NCBI GenBank assembly: GCA_025363385.1
Contig: JANYEA010000063.1
Coordinates: 1-64,000, forward strand
From: Bacteroidota bacterium
GTDB lineage: Bacteria; Bacteroidota; Bacteroidia; Chitinophagales; Chitinophagaceae
Direction of reading: 5' to 3'
DNA: 64,000 nucleotides
Below the pieces are notes generated by a model. The model had not been told where the DNA came from. It saw only the letters and a program-made list of their open reading frames with translations, and did no database searches. Below are positions 36,785 to 45,420 of the stretch, piece by piece (the first letter of the stretch is position 1; each line of letters begins with the position of its first letter). Both the position numbers and the translations under genes were made by a program.

Positions 36785-39208
36785 TTATTTTTCCAACAAA
36801 TAAGTGTCGAATAATTTTAAGATGCGTTTGTATTCATCCGTCCAACTACTGGGTTCTACAAATCCATGGTCTTCTACCGGATATGCTGCGAGTTCCCAAT
36901 TATCTTTTCCTAATTCAATTAAGCGCTGACTCAATCGCACTGCATCCTGAAAATTTACATTCAGATCAACCATCCCGTGGCAGATGAGTAAATGGTTTTT
37001 TAATCCCGCAGCAAAATTAATGGGTGATGATTTTGCATACGCGATACTATCATTTACTGGCTCATTTAAAATATTGGAAGTGTACCCATGATTATAATGT
37101 GCCCAATCTGTAACCGGCCTCAATGCAGCGCCAGCCTTGAATACATCGGGTTGAGTAAATAAAGCCATCAGCGTCATAAAGCCCCCATATGAACCGCCGT
37201 ACATACCAATTCGATTTTTATCAATGCCCTTATTTGCTACCAACCATTTTGCTGCATCTACTTCATCATCCAGATCCTTTCCACCCATAAATCTATAAAT
37301 ACCCGTTCTCCAATCCCTGCCATATCCACTGCTTGCACGATAATCGATATCGATTACGGTATACCCTTTATCGGCTAATAAATTATTGAACATTTGTTCG
37401 CGGAAATAACTACTCCATCCGTAGTGTACATTTTGTAAATAGCCCGCACCGTGTACAAAGATCACGGCTGCTTTATTATCGGTTCCGGATTTGGGTTCGT
37501 AAATACGTGTGTAAATTTCTTTTCCATCACGAGAGGGAATGGTAAAAATTTTAGTGTCGCGCCAACCATATGCTTTGAATGAATCGCTCATGGCTTTGTT
37601 GGTTACTTGCATGGCTTGTTTACCTGCATTATTTTCTTGTATGAATAATTCCCAGGGTTTGTTGATATAAGAATACCGATAAGCAATCCATTTTTCATCA
37701 GGCGAAATACTTACTTCGTATAAGCCATCTTTATTCGTGATCTGTTCTTTTTTACTACCATCGGTTTTAATACGATACCAGTTTTGTTTTCCCGGATGCA
37801 CTTCGTTGGTGAGTAAATAAAAATTTTGTTTGTTCTTACTCAACACCACATTTTGCACTTCGTATTTTCCAGATGTGATTGCTTTTTTAGTGTCTGTTTT
37901 ACTATCATAAATATATAAGTGTGAGTAGCCCGTTACTTCACTCTGATAATACAATTGATTTTCATTGATCCATCCAATGCTCGCACCAAATCCATTCACA
38001 CCGGGTCCGCCCACCCAGGCCTCATCCCGCTGACGATCGATCAAACTTAATTTTCCATTTTCAGGATTCAAGCGCATGATCCAGCGGTCTTTATTATCCT
38101 GCGAGCGAATGTCAACTACTGCTGCTGTTCCCGCATCATTCCAAATAGGGCCGCTCATACTCACACTTCTTGCAGTAGCTTTTTTATTGGCAAATTTTTG
38201 TGGATAGTCTTTTGTATAATCTGGAACATCTGTAATGCCTGGAATACTATCTATGCTAATGACATACCCAGTATCTCTTTGTGTATCGTAAAGAAAAGTT
38301 TCATATTTTCCGAGTGTATTTCCCACTTTGGTGCGGCCGGGAAGATCAGTGGTATAGCCGCTTTCAGCCATATAGTCGGGTACAATGGTATTTTTAGAAG
38401 GGGCTGGTGCTGTATATAATCTGTAACTGATGAATCTTGTGTCTGGACTAATTTGTAAAGCCTGTACTTGTTTATCTCCTACATTGATCAACTTAATAGT
38501 ATCCACATCTTTATTAGATTTCATAAATACATCACGTGCTTCTTTTTTCTGTTTGCGTTCGCGTAAAATATCTGAAAGGGCTATATTATTTTGTTGTAAC
38601 CATTGGTCTTGTCCGGCCGCAGCACCCGCTGTTGGTCTGCTGGAATTTGATTCTCCTCTTTGTGCACCACCACCTCTTGCAGCAGGTATGGTTGGTGCCG
38701 ACGCATTATCTCCGCCAGCTTTTAAATTAGTAAGCTGTTCTGTGGTGCCTGTTTTCATATTCCAGCTGTACAAGTTTTGATTTTTATTATACACCAACCA
38801 CTCGTTGTTATGTACAAATTTGGGATTGCTTTCAAAATCTTCTGTTTGTGTAACGCGTATGGTGTGATTTGTGGTAAGATCTAATAAAAAAATATCTCCA
38901 CGATACACAAAAGCCATTTGCGAATAAACTGAATTAAATACGCCACTATTGATAGCGGCAGCTTTTTGTGTTTCTATATAATTCGTTTTTGCGGGTTCTT
39001 TGGTGCCCATGGTAAATTGGTATACACTGTCTGAAATCTGCTGAGTTGGGTTCCATCCGAAATACACGGTTTTACTGTCGTGCGACCAAAATACATTGCT
39101 GGGAGAAGAACCGATCCATTTGGGATCGCGCATAATTTTTTCGACTGTGAGCTGCGCTTGCCCAATACCGCAAAGGAATAAAGCGGCTACCATTAACCTT
39201 ATTTTCAT
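36785..39208 (-). CDS. S9 family peptidase (dipeptidyl-peptidase IV-like), exported
   Basis: Exported prolyl-oligopeptidase-type serine peptidase of 807 aa. Signal peptide 'MKIRLMVAALFLCGIGQAQ', then a beta-propeller (about 30-540) with repeated blade motifs ('SHDSKTVYF', 'SPDEKWIAYRY'). The C-terminal alpha/beta hydrolase has Ser673 in 'GGSYGG', Asp748 in 'HGMVDLN' and His781 in 'EDHGF'. The tail 'YKRILKLFDTYL' is typical. A low-complexity insert (about 172-200, Gly/Ala/Ser-rich) interrupts the propeller. It probably removes dipeptides from peptides in the periplasm. Single gene between terminators. Confidence 0.9.
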   Translation of the reverse strand: MKIRLMVAALFLCGIGQAQLTVEKIMRDPKWIGSSPSNVFWSHDSKTVYFGWNPTQQISDSVYQFTMGTKEPAKTNYIETQKAAAINSGVFNSVYSQMAFVYRGDIFLLDLTTNHTIRVTQTEDFESNPKFVHNNEWLVYNKNQNLYSWNMKTGTTEQLTNLKAGGDNASAPTIPAARGGGAQRGESNSSRPTAGAAAGQDQWLQQNNIALSDILRERKQKKEARDVFMKSNKDVDTIKLINVGDKQVQALQISPDTRFISYRLYTAPAPSKNTIVPDYMAESGYTTDLPGRTKVGNTLGKYETFLYDTQRDTGYVISIDSIPGITDVPDYTKDYPQKFANKKATARSVSMSGPIWNDAGTAAVVDIRSQDNKDRWIMRLNPENGKLSLIDRQRDEAWVGGPGVNGFGASIGWINENQLYYQSEVTGYSHLYIYDSKTDTKKAITSGKYEVQNVVLSKNKQNFYLLTNEVHPGKQNWYRIKTDGSKKEQITNKDGLYEVSISPDEKWIAYRYSYINKPWELFIQENNAGKQAMQVTNKAMSDSFKAYGWRDTKIFTIPSRDGKEIYTRIYEPKSGTDNKAAVIFVHGAGYLQNVHYGWSSYFREQMFNNLLADKGYTVIDIDYRASSGYGRDWRTGIYRFMGGKDLDDEVDAAKWLVANKGIDKNRIGMYGGSYGGFMTLMALFTQPDVFKAGAALRPVTDWAHYNHGYTSNILNEPVNDSIAYAKSSPINFAAGLKNHLLICHGMVDLNVNFQDAVRLSQRLIELGKDNWELAAYPVEDHGFVEPSSWTDEYKRILKLFDTYLLEK

Positions 39209-39370
39209 GTATTTCGTTTTGTGTTCTAAAACTATTTAATGAAAATTACAATACTCAAAGAATTTGATGAATGCCGATAAGAAATGAGGATGTGGATAGT
39301 GATAGATTATTAACTATCTGATAATCAATTAATTAAAAAATGTTTTAATAAAATACTAAATTCCCTGGGC

Positions 39371-39940
39371 TTATTTATAATACCCTGTTTTCTCAATTTC
39401 TTCGCGCACGGCGTCGGTTAATAAATAGCGCACAGATTTACCGGCCTTGATGGTTTTGCGGATGGCCGTAGCAGATATTTCTAATAGGGGAGCATCCAGT
39501 ATCTGAATCCTTTCGGCATAGCTTTCGGTTATTTCAAATCCTCGTCGCTGGTAAATAATAAAAGAATAGTTTTTTAAAAGCAGGTCGAAATTTTTCCAGC
39601 GGGGAAGGTTCTGAAAACTATCGCTTCCCATAATGATGGAGAAGCTATGCTGGGGATATTTCTCTTTCAAATAAGTAAGGGTGTCGATGGTATAAGATGG
39701 GCGAGGAAGTTTAAACTCCACGTCGGATGCTTTTAACAGTGGGTCGTCGCCCACCGCAAGTTGTACCAAATGAAGGCGATGGTATTCGTTTAACAAAACG
39801 GAAGAAGGTTTGAGTGGGTTCTGTGGAGAAACCACAAACCATACTTGTTGAATATCGGTATGATTGGCTACAAAACTTCCAATGATCAGGTGCCCAATAT
39901 GTATGGGATTATAAGAGCCGAAATAAAGTCCAATATTCAT
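39371..39940 (-). CDS. nadD: Nicotinate-nucleotide adenylyltransferase
   Basis: Joins nicotinate mononucleotide and ATP to form deamido-NAD, a step of NAD synthesis. The 189-aa protein has the nucleotidyltransferase motif 'GSYNPIHIGH' near residue 8 and the C-terminal 'ISATAIRK' motif, with normal length. The feoA-like gene lies 32 bases upstream in the same direction, so the two may be co-transcribed. nadA, an earlier step of the same pathway, is 18 kb away at 57332. Confidence 0.93.
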   Translation of the reverse strand: MNIGLYFGSYNPIHIGHLIIGSFVANHTDIQQVWFVVSPQNPLKPSSVLLNEYHRLHLVQLAVGDDPLLKASDVEFKLPRPSYTIDTLTYLKEKYPQHSFSIIMGSDSFQNLPRWKNFDLLLKNYSFIIYQRRGFEITESYAERIQILDAPLLEISATAIRKTIKAGKSVRYLLTDAVREEIEKTGYYK

Positions 39941-39972
39941 GTGCTGATTTCACTATCGGTTAATGAACCTGT

Positions 39973-40197
39973 TTATACTTCTTTTACGAATATACTATTC
40001 GCTTCATTGATGCGCAGACTTAGGTGGTAGCCCGCAACAGAGATACTGATAGGATCTCCCAGAGGTGCTTTTTGCTCCATTTTTATTACTTCGCCCGGTA
40101 CACAACCCATTTCCATCAGCTTAATAAAAATCTCATCCTTTTCAAACGACACGATTTCTGCTTTCTGACCAATCGCTAATTCTGACAATCTCTTCAT
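39973..40197 (-). CDS. FeoA domain protein
   Basis: Small cytoplasmic protein of 74 aa consisting only of a FeoA/SH3-like domain: 'LSELAIGQKAEIVSF', 'KLMEMGCVPGEVIKM', 'PISISVAGYHLSLR'. FeoA proteins help the ferrous iron transporter FeoB, but no feoB is in this window, so its partner would be elsewhere. It starts 80 bases from the divergent ybeY and precedes nadD by 32 bases. Confidence 0.85.
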   Translation of the reverse strand: MKRLSELAIGQKAEIVSFEKDEIFIKLMEMGCVPGEVIKMEQKAPLGDPISISVAGYHLSLRINEANSIFVKEV

Positions 40198-40277
40198 CTA
40201 ATCAATATATTTTATAAAGGTAATACGGATGCTGTGCAAATAGTTACGATTTTTGTAGTATTAGCAAGTCGCACACT

Positions 40278-40715
40278 ATGGAAACCATCTTATTCAGAAA
40301 CGCAGACAAGACCTTTTTATTCCCCCAGAAAAAGGGGTTGAAGCAGTTTATAGAGTTGCTTTTTAAAAAAGAGAAGAAGGGATTGTTTGAACTGACCTAT
40401 GTTTTTTGTTCAGACGAATACCTGCTAGGCATAAACCGAAGCTTTCTTCAACACGATTTCTATACAGATATTATCACATTCGACCTGTCTGAGAACCCAA
40501 AACAGATCATTGGGGAAATATATGTAAGCCTCGATCGCATCAAAGACAACGCCAAAACACTAAATACAAGCATGAAAGAAGAAACCCTCCGGGTATTATT
40601 CCATGGCGCTTTGCATTTATGTGGCTATAAAGACAAATCCAGAGCCGATATCATCAAGATGCGTAAGAAAGAAGATCAGTATTTAAGCCTTTACAACTTA
40701 AGTTTAGAGCAATAA
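40278..40715 (+). CDS. ybeY: rRNA maturation RNase YbeY
   Basis: Endoribonuclease of 145 aa for 16S rRNA 3' end processing and ribosome quality control. Zinc site 'HGALHLCGY' is clear; the third ligand, usually His in 'GYDH', is replaced by 'GYKDKS', a change common in Bacteroidota. 'EYLLGINRSFLQHDFYTDIITFDL' is the conserved N-terminal signature. It is followed by the parS-like cluster and mnmG. Confidence 0.9.
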   Translation: METILFRNADKTFLFPQKKGLKQFIELLFKKEKKGLFELTYVFCSDEYLLGINRSFLQHDFYTDIITFDLSENPKQIIGEIYVSLDRIKDNAKTLNTSMKEETLRVLFHGALHLCGYKDKSRADIIKMRKKEDQYLSLYNLSLEQ

Positions 40716-40733
40716 ACTGACGGCGACTCCCAC

Positions 40734-40749
40734 TGTTCCACGTGGAACA
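40734..40749. other. parS-like site 1
   Basis: TGTTCCACGTGGAACA, a perfect 16-bp palindrome that differs by one base from the common parS sequence TGTTTCACGTGGAACA. It is the expected binding site for ParB. It lies 18 bases after ybeY. Confidence 0.7.
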
Positions 40750-40792
40750 AAGCATTCATAATCAACAAACCCCGTAGTTTATCGGCATTTAT

Positions 40793-40808
40793 GGTTCCAC
40801 GTGGAACA
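40793..40808. other. parS-like site 2
   Basis: GGTTCCACGTGGAACA, identical to sites 1 and 3 except for the first base. The centre is 59 bp from that of site 1. Confidence 0.6.
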
Positions 40809-40902
40809 TTAACTTTAACCCACCGCTGCATTCGCTTTGCTCGGTGCACCTACCAGGTGGGCATTGGGTTACTAAAGAAGGAAAACATTCGCCCACACCT
40901 AT

Positions 40903-40918
40903 TGTTCCACGTGGAACA
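40903..40918. other. parS-like site 3
   Basis: TGTTCCACGTGGAACA, identical to site 1 and 110 bp from site 2. It lies just upstream of the presumed mnmG promoter box. Confidence 0.7.
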
Positions 40919-40932
40919 GAACTCATTCTCTT

Positions 40933-40940
40933 TATCTTTG
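40933..40940 (+). promoter_or_regulatory. -7 promoter box of mnmG
   Basis: TATCTTTG matches TAnnTTTG and lies 18 bases before the ATG. No good -33 box is seen, but parS-like site 3 begins about 30 bp upstream, so ParB binding could affect transcription. Confidence 0.4.
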
Positions 40941-40958
40941 CATCACTAAAAAATAAGC

Positions 40959-42827
40959 ATGTTTCCAGATTACGATGTAATAGTAGTAGGCGCAGGTCAC
41001 GCAGGTTGTGAGGCGGCAGCGGCAGCAGCAAATTTGGGTAGCACGGTTTTGTTGGTGACTATGAACATGCAGAATATTGCCCAAATGAGTTGTAACCCAG
41101 CGATGGGGGGAATTGCGAAAGGACAAATTGTACGTGAGATTGATGCCATTGGAGGGTATAGTGGAATTGTAACAGACCTAAGTACCATTCAATTTAGAAT
41201 GTTGAACCGTAGTAAGGGTCCGGCCATGTGGAGTCCGAGGGCACAATCTGATAGAATGTTGTTTGCTGCTAAGTGGCGTGAGATGTTGGAACAAACTCCG
41301 AATGTAGATTTCTATCAGGATATGGTTCAATCCATCATCATCAGAAATGGAAAAGCGGCTGGTGTAGTTACTGGAATGGGAAATGAAATCTTTTCAAAAA
41401 CAGTGGTGGTTACGAGTGGTACTTTTTTAAATGGGGTGATACATATTGGGGAGAAGCGTTTTGGTGGTGGACGGGTAGCAGAAAAAGCAGCTACAGGAAT
41501 TACCGAGCAATTGGTGGCCATGGGTTTTGAATCAGACAGGTTAAAAACCGGAACCCCGCCAAGAGTAGATGGGCGTAGTTTAGACTACACTAAAATGGAA
41601 GAGCAAAAAGGTGATGATGAAATTGTTGGTTTCTCTTTCCTACCCATTGAAAGAGTAAAACCCGAAAATCAACGTTCTTGTTTTATCACTTATACAAATA
41701 CAATCGTTCACGATATTTTGAAAACGGGATTCGACAGAAGTCCGATGTACCAGGGAAGAATTGAAGGTGTGGGTCCGAGGTACTGTCCAAGTATCGAAGA
41801 CAAGATCAATCGTTTTGCGGATAGAGATCGACACCAGATTTTTGTAGAACCAGAAGGTTGGAATACGGTTGAAATTTATGTAAATGGATTTTCTACTTCC
41901 TTACCTGAAGAAGTACAGCACGAGGCTTTAAGAATGATTCCTGGTTTTGAAAATTGTAGAATCTTCCGTCCGGGATATGCCATCGAGTACGACTATTTTC
42001 CACCTACCCAATTACAGTATTCACTGGAAACCAAAATGTTACCGAATCTTTTCTTCGCCGGACAGATCAACGGAACTACCGGTTATGAAGAAGCGGCTTG
42101 TCAGGGTTTGATGGCCGGAATTAATGCCCATCAGAAAACCAGAGGATTGGAACCATTTATTTTAAAAAGAAGTGAAGCATATATTGGCGTGTTAATCGAC
42201 GACCTGATCAGCAAAGGAACCGATGAACCGTATCGTATGTTCACCAGTCGCGCCGAATTCAGAACCTTACTTCGCCAGGATAATGCAGACATCAGACTAA
42301 CTGAATTATCTCATCGTTTGGGATTAGCATCAGATGAAAGATTAAAACTGGTCAATAAGAAAATAGAAACTGTTCAAGAGATCAAGAACACATTAAATAA
42401 TTTTAATATAGATGCTGACCTCATTAATCCCTATCTGGAATCTGTGGGATCTTCTACAATTGTAGAAAAACAAAGAGCCTCTAAAATAATTTTACGTCCC
42501 AATGTATCATTGAAAGAAATGATAAAAGCTGTACCCAATTTACAAGAAGCATTTGGAGATGCAAATACCGATTCTATTGAACAGGCAGAAATTCAAATAA
42601 AATACGAACGATACATAGAAAAGGAACTAGAGTTGGTTACCAAAATGAGTCAGATGGAAGACCTGAGAATACCAGACAATTTTGACTATGATAAAGTATC
42701 TGCTGTTTCTAAAGAAGCACTACAAAAATTTAAAAAAATACAGCCAAGAACCCTGGGCCAGGCTAGCAGAATTAGTGGCGTTAATCCAAGTGATGTTCAA
42801 ATACTCATGGTGTACATGGGACGATGA
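40959..42827 (+). CDS. mnmG: tRNA uridine-5-carboxymethylaminomethyl modification enzyme MnmG
   Basis: FAD-dependent enzyme of 622 aa that with MnmE modifies U34 of several tRNAs. N-terminal dinucleotide-binding motif 'VVGAGHAGCEAA' (9-20), 'NPAMGGIAKGQIVREIDA', 'SGTFLNGVIHIGEKRFGGGR' and the C-terminal 'EALQKFKKIQPRTLGQASRISGV' are all typical, with full length. Also known as gidA, often located next to the replication origin and parS sites, as here. Confidence 0.97.
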   Translation: MFPDYDVIVVGAGHAGCEAAAAAANLGSTVLLVTMNMQNIAQMSCNPAMGGIAKGQIVREIDAIGGYSGIVTDLSTIQFRMLNRSKGPAMWSPRAQSDRMLFAAKWREMLEQTPNVDFYQDMVQSIIIRNGKAAGVVTGMGNEIFSKTVVVTSGTFLNGVIHIGEKRFGGGRVAEKAATGITEQLVAMGFESDRLKTGTPPRVDGRSLDYTKMEEQKGDDEIVGFSFLPIERVKPENQRSCFITYTNTIVHDILKTGFDRSPMYQGRIEGVGPRYCPSIEDKINRFADRDRHQIFVEPEGWNTVEIYVNGFSTSLPEEVQHEALRMIPGFENCRIFRPGYAIEYDYFPPTQLQYSLETKMLPNLFFAGQINGTTGYEEAACQGLMAGINAHQKTRGLEPFILKRSEAYIGVLIDDLISKGTDEPYRMFTSRAEFRTLLRQDNADIRLTELSHRLGLASDERLKLVNKKIETVQEIKNTLNNFNIDADLINPYLESVGSSTIVEKQRASKIILRPNVSLKEMIKAVPNLQEAFGDANTDSIEQAEIQIKYERYIEKELELVTKMSQMEDLRIPDNFDYDKVSAVSKEALQKFKKIQPRTLGQASRISGVNPSDVQILMVYMGR

Positions 42828-42871
42828 ATATATTAATATTAGTTTGTTAACTTTAAAACAAACGACTCGCT

Positions 42872-45328
42872 TTGAACAAATACCTGAAGTATACACTCAG
42901 AACAATTGCAGTAATTGTTGCTTGTATCATCTTCGCATTTATAAGTATTAGTCTTTATGTATCATCGCACAAAGAAAAACTCATTGCAGAAGCGACTGAA
43001 AAAATCAGTCAAAATATTGCTGGCAAAATAACGATAGCAGATATGGGAGTTAGTTTATTTAAAAACTTTCCATACATCTCCATCAGTATTAATGGTATAA
43101 AAATTACCGACTCCCTTTTTGCAAAACACGGTCATCCATTACTTCAGGCTGAAAAAGTTTTTGTAAGAATTAATCCCTGGAAATTAATTACACTAAATAT
43201 TTCAGTTAACAAACTAACTATTCAAAATGGGGGATTTTATTTATATACTGATACCAGTGGATATACCAATGCATATCTATTAAAGGGAAAAACAAAAGAG
43301 AAGAAAAAAGAAGCAGGTAATTTAAAAAATATTCTAGATAAAATAGAAATAGAAAATGTAACAGTTACGATAGATGATTTAAAAAATAATAAACTTTTTG
43401 ACTTTTTAATTAATAAAATAAAAGCAAAAACTAGAATTGAAGATTCTGCAATATTGGTTCATATAGATCAAAATTTTTTGATAAAGAGTTTATCTTTTAA
43501 TAAAAATTTGGGGTCATTTGTTCAAAATCATGTGCTGGCTGGTGAGTATAATTTTGGTTACTATCCTAAAGCAGGCAAACTTCTCATAGATAGTATGCCT
43601 ATTACTATATCTAAACAACCTTTTTTATTTCAGGCTAAATTTGAATTTGGTGCCAAACAAAAATATCAACTTGAAGTAAAAACGCCTGATATAAAACTGG
43701 CATTTGCAAAAACACTGTTGACTAAAAAAATTGCAGGTGCAATTACGAGATTAGTAGATGTAAGCGGACCACTAAAAGTTCATACAACTATTGCAGGATC
43801 ATTAGTAGGTGGGAGGGATCCATATATCAAAGCACGTTTTGAATCCATAAATAGTACCATCACTACCACATTTGCCACATTTGACTCAGCAACATTCAGG
43901 GGTTCTTTTTTAAATGAAAACGTAGTAGAAACAGCCAGAAATGATGCTAATTCGAAAGTGGCTGTACATGATTTTACAGCAAATTTTAGTTCACTTAAAA
44001 TAAAATCTGATGATATTTTAATCATCAATTTAACGGATCCCTATTTAAGTGCAGACCTACATGCAGATTTTAATGTAAATGATCCGGATAAGTCTTTGGA
44101 TACACAATCGTTTTCTATGTCAAAAGGATCGGGCAAAATAAATTTTATGTATGAAGGCCCTATTGATAAACCAAATCCACAGAATACAAAGAAAAAGGGT
44201 ACCATTGAATTCGTAAAAGGCACAGTTACCATGAATGCATCAAATGCAGTATTATCAAATTGTAATGCAAAAATCAGAGTAGATAATGCAGATATTAGTA
44301 TTGATACTTTACAATGTACTGTTGGTAATTCACCAATTACTATAACAGGTAGAGCTAAAAATGTGTTGGGCTTAATTGGAGAAAACCCAAATGGAGTGGA
44401 ACTGGATTTAAACATAAACTCTTCGCTTCTAAACATAGATCACTTAAGCAGTATTGTTTCAAGAAAATATCCGGTTAAAAAAAGAAATCCGAAAAACACA
44501 AATAATACACTGACAAAAAACATAGACAGAATCGATGCCTTGTTATCAAATGGAAGAATCAATGTAACTATTAATGCAGCAAAATTAAAATATCATGCAT
44601 TCGAAGCAAATAATTTAATTGCTAGAATGCGTGTGGATGAAAATAACTGGGAATTAAAACAGGCTTCACTTGTACATGGAAAAGGAACATTGCTCATCAA
44701 TTCAAAAATTGGTGAAACCAGAAATGGAATATATACGATGACCAGTCAAATTAACATGAACAAATTAGACGCTCAAAGGATCATGCGGGAATTTTCTAAT
44801 TTTGGGATGCAGTCATTTTCTTCAAAAAACATTCGGGGTACGCTTAACCTAAATACCGATCTAACATTAGACCTTACTAAAAAGGGAGATTTTGATTTAA
44901 ACACACTTACTGGAAACGCGAACTTTTCAATCAAGGATGGAGAATTGATTGACTTTGGTCCGATCAAGAATATCAGTAATTTTTTGATCAAGAACAGAAA
45001 TATGCGTGATGTGCGTTTTGCAGAAATTAAAGACGATCTGTCTTTTAAGAAAGGAGAGATAACTATTAATAGAATGGAAATAAACTCATCGGTTCTTACA
45101 TTATTTGTAGAAGGAATTTATGGGCCAAAAAATACAGATATCAGCATTCAGGTTCCGGTTAGAAATGTCATAAGTAGAAAAGATTATAAACCCGAGAATA
45201 TGGGTGCAGGCACAAGTGGCGGCATGAGCGTCTTTCTAAGAGCCAGGTCGGACGAAACAGGTAAAGTAAATATTAAATATGATCCTTTTAAACGTTTTAG
45301 AAAATCACCTGCTGAGAAGAAAAAATAG
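42872..45328 (+). CDS. AsmA-like membrane-anchored protein
   Basis: Protein of 818 aa with one N-terminal membrane helix (about 9-31) and a long beta-rich region outside the inner membrane. 'FKNFPYISISINGIKITDS' near residue 63 and the C-terminal block 'NANFSIKDGELIDFGPIKNISNFL' are typical of AsmA family proteins in Bacteroidota. These are related to TamB/YhdP-type bridges that carry lipids between membranes. The start is TTG (42872): no in-frame ATG exists that keeps the membrane helix. A hairpin terminator follows at 45357. Confidence 0.85.
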   Translation: MNKYLKYTLRTIAVIVACIIFAFISISLYVSSHKEKLIAEATEKISQNIAGKITIADMGVSLFKNFPYISISINGIKITDSLFAKHGHPLLQAEKVFVRINPWKLITLNISVNKLTIQNGGFYLYTDTSGYTNAYLLKGKTKEKKKEAGNLKNILDKIEIENVTVTIDDLKNNKLFDFLINKIKAKTRIEDSAILVHIDQNFLIKSLSFNKNLGSFVQNHVLAGEYNFGYYPKAGKLLIDSMPITISKQPFLFQAKFEFGAKQKYQLEVKTPDIKLAFAKTLLTKKIAGAITRLVDVSGPLKVHTTIAGSLVGGRDPYIKARFESINSTITTTFATFDSATFRGSFLNENVVETARNDANSKVAVHDFTANFSSLKIKSDDILIINLTDPYLSADLHADFNVNDPDKSLDTQSFSMSKGSGKINFMYEGPIDKPNPQNTKKKGTIEFVKGTVTMNASNAVLSNCNAKIRVDNADISIDTLQCTVGNSPITITGRAKNVLGLIGENPNGVELDLNINSSLLNIDHLSSIVSRKYPVKKRNPKNTNNTLTKNIDRIDALLSNGRINVTINAAKLKYHAFEANNLIARMRVDENNWELKQASLVHGKGTLLINSKIGETRNGIYTMTSQINMNKLDAQRIMREFSNFGMQSFSSKNIRGTLNLNTDLTLDLTKKGDFDLNTLTGNANFSIKDGELIDFGPIKNISNFLIKNRNMRDVRFAEIKDDLSFKKGEITINRMEINSSVLTLFVEGIYGPKNTDISIQVPVRNVISRKDYKPENMGAGTSGGMSVFLRARSDETGKVNIKYDPFKRFRKSPAEKKK

Positions 45329-45356
45329 CTGATTCAACCATTCATCACTTTTTAAA

Positions 45357-45376
45357 AAAGACCGCGATTGGTCTTT
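45357..45376 (+). terminator. Terminator after the AsmA-like gene
   Basis: AAAGACC (45357-45363) and GGTCTTT (45370-45376) pair around GCGATT. The T run is only three bases, so it may be weak. Confidence 0.5.
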
Positions 45377-45420
45377 CCGATAATTTACTACATTTAAGAT
45401 CTTCCTAAAACCAAAACTAC

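Noticed and set aside
40789-41031. Minus-strand frame through the parS-like sites and mnmG start
   Set aside because: It is formed by the palindromes and by antisense mnmG sequence, with no family resemblance.
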